In this document: in pieces, positions 25,301-36,300 of the stretch
How the letters are laid out: every line of letters starts with the position of its first letter
How positions within the stretch are numbered: position 1 is the first letter of the stretch
Assembly (NCBI GenBank): GCA_026419785.1
Contig: JAODTK010005736.1
Location: 186,001-250,000 of the forward strand
Direction of reading: 5' to 3'
Origin: Sclerodactyla briareus
Lineage: Eukaryota > Echinodermata > Holothuroidea > Dendrochirotida > Sclerodactylidae
DNA: 64,000 nt
The notes under the pieces: model-generated
Told to the model about the DNA's origin: nothing
The model's input: the letters and a program-made list of their open reading frames with translations, nothing else
Databases searched by the model: none
Translations under genes and position numbers: made by a program

Positions 25301-26999
25301 ATGTCACTATGTGAAGTTATTGGCCTTCAAAGTTTGGGCCATTAAGCGAGAAATTGGGGAAGAATCATCCTGCAGTTGTCACATTTAACATACTCATTAC
25401 TCAAAGAAGTTTTACTGCTTCTGGGACATTAAACTAGCATGATCTAAAGAAAACGAACAGCAATTCGGCGACAAACTTGATTCTGCTGTTTGCGAAGCCT
25501 CGGGGCCGTTTGTTTGCCCACTCGTCATACTCACGTGCTCACGTGCTGGGCAAAAATATAAAAACCTCATTCTAATCATTGTGAAATTACTGACTAGTCG
25601 GCGTGAAATATTTTCTTGTTGCTCTTATTCGATGAAGGGAGAAAAGGTTGTCTGCATGCCCAGTTTACGGTAATGTTCGTATTTGACATTTGCTACTACT
25701 TTCAGATATTGGTCCATGCCAACCATTAATTCCGGGGTTCCATATTTCTGCATGCGCTCGTTTTTGAGGGATCGAGATAGGGCCGAAGGGTTGGAGCAGA
25801 ATAACATAAAATCATGTCCGCCTGGGCTCGTGCAACCGGTTCAGAGATGTCAAGGATTTCGCAGTCCCTGGATTGATTCCTAAATTATAGGTCGACGGAA
25901 CGCAATAACTGAAGGCCAGAATTCATCATTTTTACCGGTGTCTCTTTTAATCGATCAGACTGCCAGAGAACCATGATCCGTATGGTCAGGTCCCTATTCC
26001 TCTAGTTCATCCTGCATCGTTAGGCCCAATTTTAGTGAGGCGTGCATGGACGTTATTGGATGTTATTGAAATAAGAGCGGAGGTTGATTCCCTTCTCGAC
26101 TACCTCCTTCCGCCGCATCCTGCTACTGCTAACAGGAACCCTGTGTCCAATGGTGTCGCTATGACGATTTTCCGGCGGAGGGGGGGGGGGGAGTGACACA
26201 TTGAAAGGCACTCCGAGTATCTTTATGACCTGGGTGATTGGTTCGAGAAAGTTTTGAATATTATTTTTCGTGACATTTTGGTCAGGATTATACATTTTCT
26301 CGAAAAGTTACTGGGGGCACTTGAGGGAAGACCGAACACGTACCCCCCCCCCCCCCTCCAATATAATGTCAGTGTTTTCGGGAAGACGAGGATGTTAATT
26401 CGCTATTGGTCACGAGACCATGCGTTTATATATTTGGGGGCTATTTAACTAACTAACTAACCATGTACCTAGCTAACCAACTAACAGATTGACCGACCGA
26501 TGCAGCTAGTGAAATGAAGTCAAAAGTTCGTTCACCCACCGCGAATGACACGCAACTCGTGTTTACCTTTCACATAGTCTGGTAACCATGGAGTGACGGT
26601 TCACCGACTTTATGAGTCATTTATTAAGCTACTGGTATTACACGGTTGTTCCGTTTAGAAATCAACAAGCACTGAGGGAAAATCCTTGAAAAAATCAACC
26701 GCGGAGGAAAATTCCCGCCTTTATTTTATGTTATCATTCTTATGATAATACTACTGGAATCTCAGCACGAGCTTCTTAAGTTCATGAACAAAGTACTTAA
26801 TTAACACTCGATCGGTCCGCAGAGTTACAATAACGCTGAATAACCTTAAGAAGTCGCAACAAATTTCAAGTTAAAGCGAACAGTTCCCAAGTTACTCGGT
26901 TTAAACATGCAATTGTAACCCAATCCCCGCGGAGGTTCTTCATTCCGGTACCATGAACAATGGCAGCTCATTATATCCCCACAACACTTTTAAGTGTTC
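25301..26999. other. Gene-free stretch; G- and C-runs, short AACT repeats
   Basis: It contains a G run near 26,180-26,191, a C run near 26,343-26,356 and short AACT repetition at about 26,440-26,485. No gene recognised. Confidence 0.45.
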
Positions 27000-27630
27000 G
27001 GGGATATTACGGGTTTTGGGTGTTAGCCGCCGTCTTCGCCGCCACCTCTAGCGGTTAGCGCGATAACTAACACTTTGTCCGATTGATCTGAAACTTGGTA
27101 CATAATTATGTCCACCACCCTCGTAAAATCTCGGACGAGTTCGGAAGTGGGCATCGCTGCATGTCTGCCCCGCCCTCGATTTTCAGGTTTTACAACGATT
27201 ACAGAGTTTTGTCGCGATTTAAACGGAAACTTGGTGGGTGGGGACAAAAGTTTGTCCCAAAAGACATGATGGTGATTTCATAGTCACCAGAGGTCAAATT
27301 TGTGTTATTCTCGCGATTTCCCTAACTTTGTCGAATTTGAACGAAACTCGGTGTATGCGGACTGTTATTACCGGTAGTCCTAAAAAGTATAAAGGTCAAT
27401 TCAAGGCCACAGGATGTCGATTTGCATCCACGTGAACTTGTCATATTTAAACAAAACTTGGAAGGATGTGGACTACAGTTGGCCCTGAACAACAGGTTAG
27501 GTATTTCAAAGTCCCGGGGGTCAAATGGATGTATAAAGTGATTTGTCTTCTCTAAACAAGGTCCAAAAGGTCATTCCTGTGGGGATATACACGTCGGCGG
27601 TTTACTCGCGTGCATATGTCTAGTTTGTTT
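27000..27630 (+). repeat. Dispersed family B, copy 2
   Basis: The head GGGGATATTACGG is followed by GTTAGCCGCCGTC and TCCGATTGATCTGAAACTTG. Three ~115-bp monomers then begin near 27,220, 27,337 and 27,451, and the tail is GGGGATATACACGTCGGCGG (27,577). The first monomer contains the box CCAGAGGTCAAATTTG, with AGGTCA at 27,291. This copy is more complete than the one at 10.6 kb. Confidence 0.85.
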
Positions 27631-28074
27631 CTAACTCCAACAATAATGCCGCGTATGAGGAGGTGCGGCATCATGACTCCATTAATGCCGAAGTCACGTG
27701 ACGATGGATGGTGTGTGTGTGAAAGTGCTCCCTGGAAAAGGCCCTATTATATCAGTTATAATGTATTCGGTTGCAGAGATAGAGATGAAGATGTCGAGAG
27801 AGCAAAAGTCATTCAAATGAAAAAGAATGGAACGATCACTGCGTTGGCAAAATTAACCACCTGCAGCAGTGCGGCATTGACACCGTACCGCATCGCTGCA
27901 AATGGAAGGAATATGTTCATCATGAAGCCAACCAACGTCTATACAGCCTACACGAGCTGCTGCAATTCTACGGTCTTACTGCATTTATTTGGCTTCATTC
28001 GCTTCTATATCAACGTAAAATGCGATGTTCACAATCCTGTCGCGCCCCGCACCTGTGCTATGGGGAGAACCTCT
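27631..28074. other. Open region of unknown meaning
   Basis: A + frame of 175 codons runs from 27,610 into the mobile repeat at 28,075. Its residues (Arg/Asp/Glu-rich around DRDEDVERAK) give no domain I know, and the frame ends in repeat-encoded poly-Gly. I regard it as unassigned and probably not a gene. Confidence 0.3.
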
Positions 28075-28310
28075 CAGGCGCGTACCGAGAGATTTGTCTT
28101 GCGGGTGGGGGGTGGGGGGGGGGGGGGGGGGGGGTGAGGTCGGACCCAAGGGGAGTGCGCCCCCATAAATGGCATCACCTTCCCTAAGGCAAAATAAGTA
28201 CAAATTTATGGGCCCCAGAACACATGCGCTGCACTATTTGCTAAGATACACCTGAACCCCTATACTGACTGCAAAAAAAAAAAAAAAAACTCTCCGTGGG
28301 TACGCCACTG
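28075..28310 (+). mobile_element. MITE-like element E, copy 1
   Basis: It starts CAGGCGCGTACCGAGAGAT and ends GTGGGTACGCCACTG, so the two ends are imperfect inverted repeats (CAGGCGCGTACC versus CAGTGGCGTACCC). The body has a long G run, then TGAGGTCGGACCCAAGGGGA, a CCCCATAAATGGC block and TTATGGGCCCC. An A-run replaces part of the right half. Copies also occur at 30.7 and 43.9 kb. The CAG-starting ends suggest a non-autonomous hAT-like element; this is inference. Confidence 0.8.
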
Positions 28311-28998
28311 GTCAATCTCGTCTATATGTCCGAACTGTTTAGAATATCCGCACTTACAACCGTTAACAGGCTTATTTATACAAGGCTTTTTAGTTATATA
28401 AGTACAATGATCATACAACAAGTCATCTTTGATGAAAAAGGACCGTCAAAATCCCACAACCGAAATTTGGCGATTCTGCCATCGGTTCCCAAATTGATAT
28501 ATTTCACTTGAATGAATTCACGCTAACTGATGACGTCACTGGAGTAACGATGCAAAGGCCGCTCATTGACTTCACACAGTAAATGCTGATATTTTGCAGC
28601 ATTATAACAACAAATATTAGTTAATATTCCTAGCTGAGTTATTCTTTCATATCTTGTGAACAAATTTGTAAGTTCTCAATCAAATCCATTGTCAGTTCTT
28701 TTGACACTATAGGTTGGTAAAAAAAAAACATATTTTTGATTCACTTCGTATTGCACAGGGTGACCGGTTACTCTCGTGACGTCACGGGGCACATTGCGCG
28801 ATAGCAGAATTGTCTCTTTTTCACACTCAGATCGGCTGCTGAATTTTTTCTGAGGTCCGGGTTTCCTGAATATACTAGATATGAGGCAGCAATATAGCAG
28901 GGGCAGGTGTGTTTGACCCTTTCCCTGGACCGATGTACATGAATCATTATCATATACCCAATTAACCAAACTGGTCTGTGTTGCTGGACAGGAATACT
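28311..28998. other. Gene-free stretch
   Basis: Minus-strand frames at 28,676-28,969 and 28,768-29,112 have no domain and partly translate the adjoining C-run. Confidence 0.5.
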
Positions 28999-28999
28999 A

Positions 29000-29047
29000 C
29001 CCCCCCCCCACCCCCCACCCCCCACCCCCCCCACCCCCCCCCCCCCC
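29000..29047 (-). repeat. (CCCCCCA)n tract; strong G-quadruplex potential on minus strand
   Basis: C runs of 9, 6, 6, 8 and 14 nt are separated by single A residues. The minus strand therefore has five G runs separated by single T, an ideal short-loop G-quadruplex layout. Confidence 0.9.
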
Positions 29048-29917
29048 TCTCCTCTTAACGTATAGTCCATGCAGAAAAGGTGGAAAACATTGCCGTAATA
29101 CGACTTCAACAATAATGGAAAAGTTTTGAGTCGCTAATATTCTTGGAATTCCCGTTCACGAATGCCTCCGAACAATACACGGCTAACCCACGCGCGGGAA
29201 CTCACGTTTGGCTTCCATCAAGGAATGCACGGGGACCCATGTTTTATTTTGTAGGGAAAACCGCCCTTTAAGGGACTCTCCCTATTTTGCTCTTGACTTC
29301 CTGTGACCCCAGACCCTGGTTGGGTCTGCTCGGCGAATGTACTATACACACTACTAAGAATGCCTTATGTTTACATCTTGAACCATGGCCGTTGGTGCTC
29401 GCCAGACCAGATTGTACCCAATTCATGCAAAACATGATGGATAACTATTAAACACTGTTTAGTCATTATACCCTCCTTTCAACTGTGCACAAATTCAGGA
29501 AATATAGTTGATCAGAGTCTGACTTATGAGATAACATCCCTATAGATCGTCCGTACCATTTTGGGCTTAGCGAATTGTGATTGGAGGAAAACACGGAATT
29601 ATTTTCATAACCTGCATATCTGAGTATTCATATGTGCATATTTGTTTGCATCGTCAAGGGCTTTTTGAGGCCGACAGATCCGAGTCACGGACAGATCCGA
29701 GGACGGACAAATCAGCTGGCGACCGTGGATATGTTGAGCTCAGCGCAGCGTGTATGTCGGAAAGTAATCATGGATGGACTGCTTGAAAGCCCTCACAAGG
29801 GCTCCGGGGGACCCTTTCTTCTACCTTGAAAAGTAAATACTCCTTCAATTTGACAAATGAAATGCATCACTTTACCATATGATGTAGGCTGAGGGTTATA
29901 GCCTAATAGTCTACTTT
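29048..29917. other. Gene-free stretch
   Basis: No exon or repeat family recognised. A short direct repetition GACAGATCCGAG/ACAGATCCGAG is found near 29,673-29,702. Confidence 0.45.
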
Positions 29918-30290
29918 GGGGATATTTTCATTTTTTCTTCGCCGTCTCCGCTGACACCGAAGTTTTTCTCGTTACAGCGCTATGGCGCTCAAACACAAGG
30001 TCCGATTGAGTCGAAATTTGACCCACATGGTCACATATACTGTCCGACCATATGATATACAGTTGATTGAAATCCCGAACGTGTTTGCTCATTTGCGCGT
30101 TTTTCTAGTCCTTCGGATTCCAACGTAACTTGGTGTGTGTAGGCTACATTTGGTCCCTACAAAATTGGAGGTTCTTTTTAAGGTCATCAGAGGTCAAATT
30201 AGCATAATTTGTGTTATTTTTCAAACTTCGTCGGATTCGAACAAAACTTCTGAACTTGGTGAATGTATTCTTTGGGTCGTGGATAATTGG
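29918..30290 (+). repeat. Dispersed family B, copy 3 (5' part), with perfect DR4 motif
   Basis: The head is GGGGATATTTTC, then CGCCGTCTCCGC and GGTCCGATTGAGTCGAAA. Monomers start near 30,124 and 30,238 (spacing ~114). At 30,181-30,196 the sequence is AGGTCATCAGAGGTCA, two perfect AGGTCA half-sites with a 4-nt spacer. The 3' GGGGATATACAC tail is missing, so the copy is truncated. Confidence 0.8.
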
Positions 30291-30711
30291 AATCTCGATA
30301 TCGGATAAAATTGAGATCGTCCCCCCCCCCCCCAATTACTTAAATTCGGGTATGTACACGGCGCGTTCAAATTGGAGCCTGTTTATCAAGACGGTGACCG
30401 ATGTGTGCATGGTTACCATATTGAGCAATTTAATTTATAATGAGTGTGTACCCCACCCATGTATTGTATAAATTTCCATTCCTCTAAGTTTCTGCCCTCC
30501 ATCCAATATATAACAAGCTAAGACAATGTCACAGTTAAGTCACAACTTAAGACGTGGATGTTCTCGAGGTTTTAGGTCTGCCACAGCGCATTAGATAACT
30601 GCTGGTTGATAGTGCGGCGCTTTATCAAGTTTAGGCCTAATATTCTATCATTCTATACATTCAAATTCCACCAATAGCATATCATTCTCTCCACATGACC
30701 CATCCCGCAGG

Positions 30712-30941
30712 CAGGCGCGTACCGAGAGATTTGCTTGGGGGAGGGGCGGGGGGGGGGGTTGAGGTCGGAACCCAAGAGAAGTGCGCTCTCATAAATTACC
30801 TCACCCTCCCCATTGGCAATTAAGTTAATTTATGGGCCCCTAGACTATACTGCTTATTTGCTAAATAACAGTTTTTGTGTTAAAATTTATTGGTCACTTG
30901 AGTCATAGAAGGGGGGTCGTCCCCCCGTGGGTACGACACTG
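30712..30941 (+). mobile_element. MITE-like element E, copy 2
   Basis: It starts CAGGCGCGTACCGAGAGAT, runs through a G-rich stretch, TGAGGTCGGA, ATAAATTACCTCACCCTCCC, TTTATGGGCCCC, GTGTTAAAATTTATTGGTCA and GGGGGGTCGTCCCCCC, and ends at GTGGGTACGACACTG. This is the cleanest copy and best defines both ends. It has no coding sequence. Confidence 0.85.
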
Positions 30942-31580
30942 TCTGTAGGCCACATTGGTTGCCATCCTCTCTTATAATGACATCACCCCCTCATCTCTAT
31001 CCTCAGGCTTCCCGCCGAATGACCACATCACTCTTACTGACCTTTACTCCTATCCACACATTCCCTGAGTTAGATCTTCCATCACGATTCCGAAACGTAC
31101 CCCAGTCCAATTTCATATTTCAATTCAATTTATTTCGTCTATACTTAAACATACATACAATGTACATAATCAAGTATAAACAGGACACTAGAGAAACAAA
31201 ATAGAATGTTTTGGTCAGTTTGTTGTGACTTTTCCCCTTCTGACATAAGCAAGCAGTGAACCCTCCCTTCCCTAAAACGTTTGAAGACAATCAAAACATG
31301 CATCTCATAGGGCCTACCCATTGTTCGATTCCGACAATTAATCCGTCATATTGCACCAGGCCACACGACCGAGAAGTGAACTATTCTTCCTGTGGAATCC
31401 TATGGCCTTCGCCACAGGTATTCCTCTCTTCTAAGTTGTAGTAATTTTGCTTTTGTCCTCAAACGTCTGAAAATCCCTAAATTTCCAAAATAATAGTCCG
31501 CACGTCGCGACTAGAGTGCTATAATATCTGCTGCCTATACAACACTCGGTATTAGCTACGTTCAGTGTCAACAGCGCCCA
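30942..31580. other. Gene-free stretch upstream of the ATF3-like gene
   Basis: AT-leaning. A short frame at 30,959-31,204 has no domain. No repeat family recognised. Confidence 0.45.
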
Positions 31581-31589
31581 GTTATTTTG

Positions 31590-31695
31590 TGCTACGTCAT
31601 TCCTCAATGAATCACCTCTAGCCAATCAGATCGCTCAGTCTTCCAGTGTCATTCACAAATCACTCCATGCGCCTACGTAAGAACATCACGTGAGC
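31590..31695 (+). promoter_or_regulatory. Candidate promoter-proximal cluster of the ATF3-like gene
   Basis: Within about 100 bp lie a CRE/ATF-like TACGTCAT (31,593-31,600), an AP-1-like TGAATCA (31,608-31,614), a CCAATCA box (31,622-31,628), TACGTAA (31,674-31,680) and the palindromic E-box TCACGTGA (31,686-31,693). This lies about 830-930 nt upstream of the first well-supported exon and just before a probable 5' UTR exon. ATF3 promoters in vertebrates carry ATF/CRE and AP-1 sites and are autoregulated. Whether this cluster is used is inference, since such short motifs also arise by chance. Confidence 0.4.
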
Positions 31696-31699
31696 GTTT

Positions 31700-31972
31700 C
31701 AATAATGGGTTTTTTTTAGACATTATGTCATCCTTGTTTTGGTATCGTCTGCTTAATATCGCAGCGAAGGCATGGACGCACGTTATTAGTTACGAGACGC
31801 TTCCAAGCGAACATCGGTGTTTACAACGCGGTACATTTAAAACAAGTCTTCAATATGGACTGCGATTTCTAGGGAGTTGTTTCGCAATTATTTCACTGCT
31901 TGGGAATCGGCCGCAAAAGCTCTTGGGTGTTAATCCGGTTATTTTCAGCGTAGATCCTATTATAAAGAGGTG
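31700..31972 (+). other. Probable 5' UTR exon 1 of the ATF3-like gene
   Basis: The segment ends at a strong donor, TG followed by GTAAGT (GT at 31,973-31,974). The next acceptor, TTCTTCTCCACAG (ending 32,522), would give a ~550-bp first intron. An 83-codon open frame (31,725-31,976) occupies it. Joined across this splice, that frame would meet TGA at once, so the exon is best read as untranslated. The transcription start is not visible; 31,700 is a guess based on the motif cluster upstream. Confidence 0.4.
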
Positions 31973-32522
31973 GTAAGTAAAACTAAGCTTCTAACAGTTC
32001 AAGGAAAATTCACATGTAGTGACCAGTTTTGCGACATCGTCTAGAAGATCGAACGCGGGTAAATCATGGAGTCAAGTCAAAGGTTTGGATGGATGGGGGA
32101 CGTCAGTGGGCGAAGAAGAGAATTCGGTCCCACTCACTGACACTTCGGAGGGTTTTATTTTTCACACAGTAACGTCTTGGGAAGCAAGATTATGTGCAAC
32201 AGTCCAATCACGATTGGTTGAACATGGCATAACATGTAGCCGGATGTAGGGTATGAAATTTGAAAAAAGTGGGTAACCAGGTATTGGTGTAAGGCGGGTA
32301 GAGAGAATGGGAGAGGGGGGGAGTACATGTTAGCATGTAGTTTTTTATTAGATTAGTAACTTTATGTATACTGTCACAAGGAAATAAATATATTTGAGGT
32401 GTGACTCGACACATAATTGGATTTTGATTCTGCAATCGAATCAAGTCTGCAGTAGGCCTAATCAGTTTGGCCATTAAAAAACAATGCACAAAAATTGATT
32501 ACAATTCTCTTCTTCTCCACAG

Positions 32523-33358
32523 AAATCATTGCTCTATTGGCGCCTACACTGATTGAGTTTTGGCAAGAAGGTATGTGTCTCGGAGACAGCGACAGTTGGG
32601 CAAACAGTGAATCAAGACAGGACAAGAGCTTCACTTCATTGGAATCAGACTCACTGACTGAACAATTTAGAATACTGGATGGCTGCCTTTCACATTTTGA
32701 GGAAGATAGAGTAAGTCAACTTTCACAGCCAGAAACAACGAAGTCCTCTGATGTTGCTTGCGACCGCAAAAACAACTCAGAAGTCTCGGTAGTTTGCTGT
32801 GTTTTGCAACAATCTCGGCATCAGTGGAGTTAGTCCCACAAAAGACTGCGGCTAGCCCCGCAACAGACACTGAGGTCTCACACCCTGTGTCGAGGGAAAA
32901 CCCCCCTGAAAATTTAGATAACAGCGCATCTCAGCATGTGCAACCCCAACACCAAGATGAGGAACATTTTAAAATTTTCCCCGCAGATACCCACAGAGTC
33001 CAGGTCCACCGATGGACAGCCCCGTGCAAATTTTGCCGGACAGCTCATTGACGAGGTTCTCCCTGCTCCAGGCACCGAGGTGATAGCGGACCCAACTGTG
33101 TCCTCCAGTTCCCCACTATTGTCTACTTTACCCCTGTCTCCCCAAGAAACAGATGGCTTTGACGAGATGAGGTCACTTCAAGCGATAACCTGTAGGAGCT
33201 CCGATTTTCCACAGGACCTGGCTCTCTCTTCTGACCTGCAGGGCGTGGATACAACCCCATTTGTCAAGGAGGAGCTGAAGGAGCGGATCAAGACGAGGCG
33301 ACAGAGGAAGGGACTGCCGTTACCAGCGGTGGGGGAAGAGGAACGGAAACCTGATATA
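32523..33358 (+). CDS. ATF3: ATF3-like exon 2: N-terminal region
   Basis: It is bounded by the acceptor CTTCTTCTCCACAG (AG at 32,521-32,522) and the donor ATA/GTAAGT (GT at 33,359). The frame that meets the next exon in phase 0 is open from before 32,573 to a TAG at 32,831-32,833, and again after a second stop at about 32,921, from about 32,925 to the donor. Between them, a different frame is open and has the same Ser/Glu/Pro-rich style (about 32,785-32,990). Either the assembly or allele carries two compensating indels, or part is intronic: GTATGT at 32,571 joined to an AG at 32,923-32,924 restores one frame. The last 40 residues hold TPFVKEELKERIKTRR, the strongest ATF3-specific mark outside the bZIP. 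Confidence 0.7.
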
Positions 33359-36300
33359 GTAAGTGGGGGTAAAACTATGAACGAAAAAGCAACAGCAACG
33401 ATATTTTATAACATGGAAGTGTCCTGTTAACTATCATTTATTTATCAGTTGTAACTTCATCAGAGAAGAGATTTAATAAAATATGAATGGAAAAAATAAA
33501 AAATCTAAGCTAGGCGCAACCATTCGTTGGCACATAGCATACTAGAAAATTGAGATTTTAAGACCCTCCAGATGGCCGAAAAAGGCATTTGCCAGGTGCA
33601 TTCAAACCGGCTTTGAAATATGTATCTCATGTCTGCAATTTCTAATTCAATGAGAAAAATAATCAATCTATAGAAATTTTAATACATCCGATGAGTCGAG
33701 ATGATGCAAGAAATCATAAAAAATAAAGAATGAAAAAAAAAACTATAAACTATTGGTATGACAGGAGAAATTGGAATGAAAATAGGGGGAACCGATGTCC
33801 CGAACTGCTGTGTGAAACAAAGTGGGGGGAGGGGGACCCTAGTATCGGTGAGGGTACAACAACAGGGGTGAGATTCCATGCCGTGATGAAACTTTCTGAA
33901 TATTGAAACATTAAGGCAGAGCCCTTTTTCTTTGGGAATTGCTTGAAAAAAAATAGAAAACCGTGAGTAGTGGAAGGTTGTGGTGCCCCAAGAAACCAGC
34001 AGCCACATCATTTGCGGCTTGCAAGCAGCAGGTACCACTTTTGCAGTCAACCTTTCGCATTCCGGAGGCCAGATGTGTGCTTCAAGACCTTCTAGTGGGC
34101 CAAAATGAACGCCACATGAAATGTTCCCAACTTCCCATGAAACTCTCAAGTTTTACAATAAATAATAGTGAAGTTTGCAGAGTACTAGGGGCCGAGATAC
34201 AATTTCAGCTGATTCCTACTCCGACTTTTTCTGCTTTAATATATGAAATTATGAGAGGGTGCCCTTTGGTCAAATTTTTTATGAACAGAAAAAATTGTGG
34301 GGGGGGGAGTAAATTTTCACCAATATTTTGACATGGTACGGGTGCTAAATAAATAGAGGGAGTAACAATTCATTACATTTCAGTAGGAAATTTCTGCCAA
34401 ATCTCAAGTGAATGGGAGAATACTCGGAATAGCTTCATCGGGAGTTCTACTCCAGTGGATTAGATACTTGTACACGGAAGTGTCAACACCAACGAAGGTG
34501 GTACGGATCTATCATCATGAACTTTAGAGAAAAAACATTCAAACAAGTGATCAGAACAATACTTCAAATATAAGGTACAATTACAGCTGAGTAATAACCC
34601 ATTGACAAGAATTGAAGTTTGAACTCAACAACCCCTTTCATGAATCTTTGATCTTGTCATTGACATCTGCCTGTATTCCCCTCCAAAAGCTGAGAACCAC
34701 AATCCATGGAGAATATTGACACTACCCAGTGTACCCACACAACAATTTTAATGAGGAACTTACTCTGCATTCAAAATGTTGATTAGGCATGAAGAACACT
34801 TTCTTGGTACTATGGAAATTTCCCATTATTCGACAATGTTTTGGTGCCAGAAACATGCCCCTTCTGGGCAGCAAATTAACTAATTTTATAGTTCTAAGTA
34901 CCGTGCCCTACGGAGCAGCCTGTGGGTACAACGCATCCAAAGTTCTGCTGCGAGATTCACACTCACACAATCCGCACATTACACCCATTACACCACACCT
35001 ATTCTCTGTGACCACTATGACTTCCCATTAGACATTCAACAACATGTTAATAGTAGTTCTTCCAAGCCATCTCATTGATTTTGTCAAGAGGTATTCCCCG
35101 GGTCAACCCCCCCTCCCTCGGTTTCCAGTAAGGTCTATGGTCAGCGATCGCAGATCTTGTGATGCATGCCAGAGACTGTCAGTGGCTTTATAAAAGTCTG
35201 CTTTCACATTCACAAGAATTAACCCATATTTTTGTTTAGTTTAATTTTTTTATATTTTTTAGTTTTATTCTTGTCACAGTGCTCTGTGACTCCATTGTGT
35301 ATTGCGCTCGAAATAAGGCAGTATTTCATATTCCTTTCATCAGCTGACGAAAGAGGAAGAGGAGAAGAGAAGGGTACGAAGAGAGAGGAACCGCATCGCA
35401 GCTGCAAAGTGCCGGAGGAAGAAGAAGACCAAAGCTCTTGAGAAGCGGAAGGTAAGAAGAAGAAAGAAGCCCGCTTAATAGCAGATACAGTATCATGTAT
35501 TCAGATTTCCCTTGAACTATCACTGGGAAAAAGAGACATATCATTTTCAGTTTGTTCATTCCAGTATAAATTGCAAAATTACAACTTCAAAGTATTATTT
35601 TGAATGAAAATAGATGCTCTGTATATAAATGAGTTTTTGAAAGCTTGCATTCGATATTTTGGAGTTAATGCACGATGCCTGAGATTATAGTTAGTAAAAA
35701 GAGATTTCAGTTCTGTGTGAAGTGGGTGATTTTCCTCTCGGTGAACAATTTCAGCAAGTTTAATGAATTCACGCTTTGCAGCCACTATTGACCTGGTCAA
35801 TAATACTCTCATAGTCTAAACTTGAAAATTCTAGCACAATATTTCAGGAACGCTCTAATTTTATGTCTATCACGGGTGAGTAGGGAGTGATGCCAAACCG
35901 GCACGGCGTATAATATATGAGGCAAAATTGATGTAGTAAATACTTTACATCTCACATCTAATTCAAAATAGGGAACAAGACACGTTAATGTAGATACTAT
36001 GTAATATACTCTTCGTAGTACATCCCGAAACATGGCATGAATGTTAGATTTTGTTATCAATACGCACGCCAAAATACATAGTATCTGACACACGTTCGAC
36101 TTGAGAATTGTCAATTGTAAGTTTTTCAGATTTAGTTTCGATGAGAATGGCATGCTTGATGTGAATATTTTCAACACCATTTCCTTTGATTTCGTTGGAT
36201 TCAGAATAAGATTTTTCTGCTCACACACATTAGTAATATCAGAAATAAACGACTTATACATACTATTATCTCTATTGTGTGTGGGTTTAGAGATTCTACA

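Noticed and set aside
27610-28137. 175-codon + frame
   Set aside because: It begins in the tail of repeat family B and ends in the poly-G of element E. The middle has no recognisable domain.
31725-31976. 83-codon frame as the N-terminus of the ATF3-like protein
   Set aside because: Spliced at the strong donor it would hit TGA at the junction, and its residues do not resemble ATF3. It is better read as 5' UTR.
33679-34331. Overlapping 156- and 122-codon frames in intron 2
   Set aside because: They lie on opposite strands over the same DNA with no domain or usable splice borders, inside a well-defined intron.
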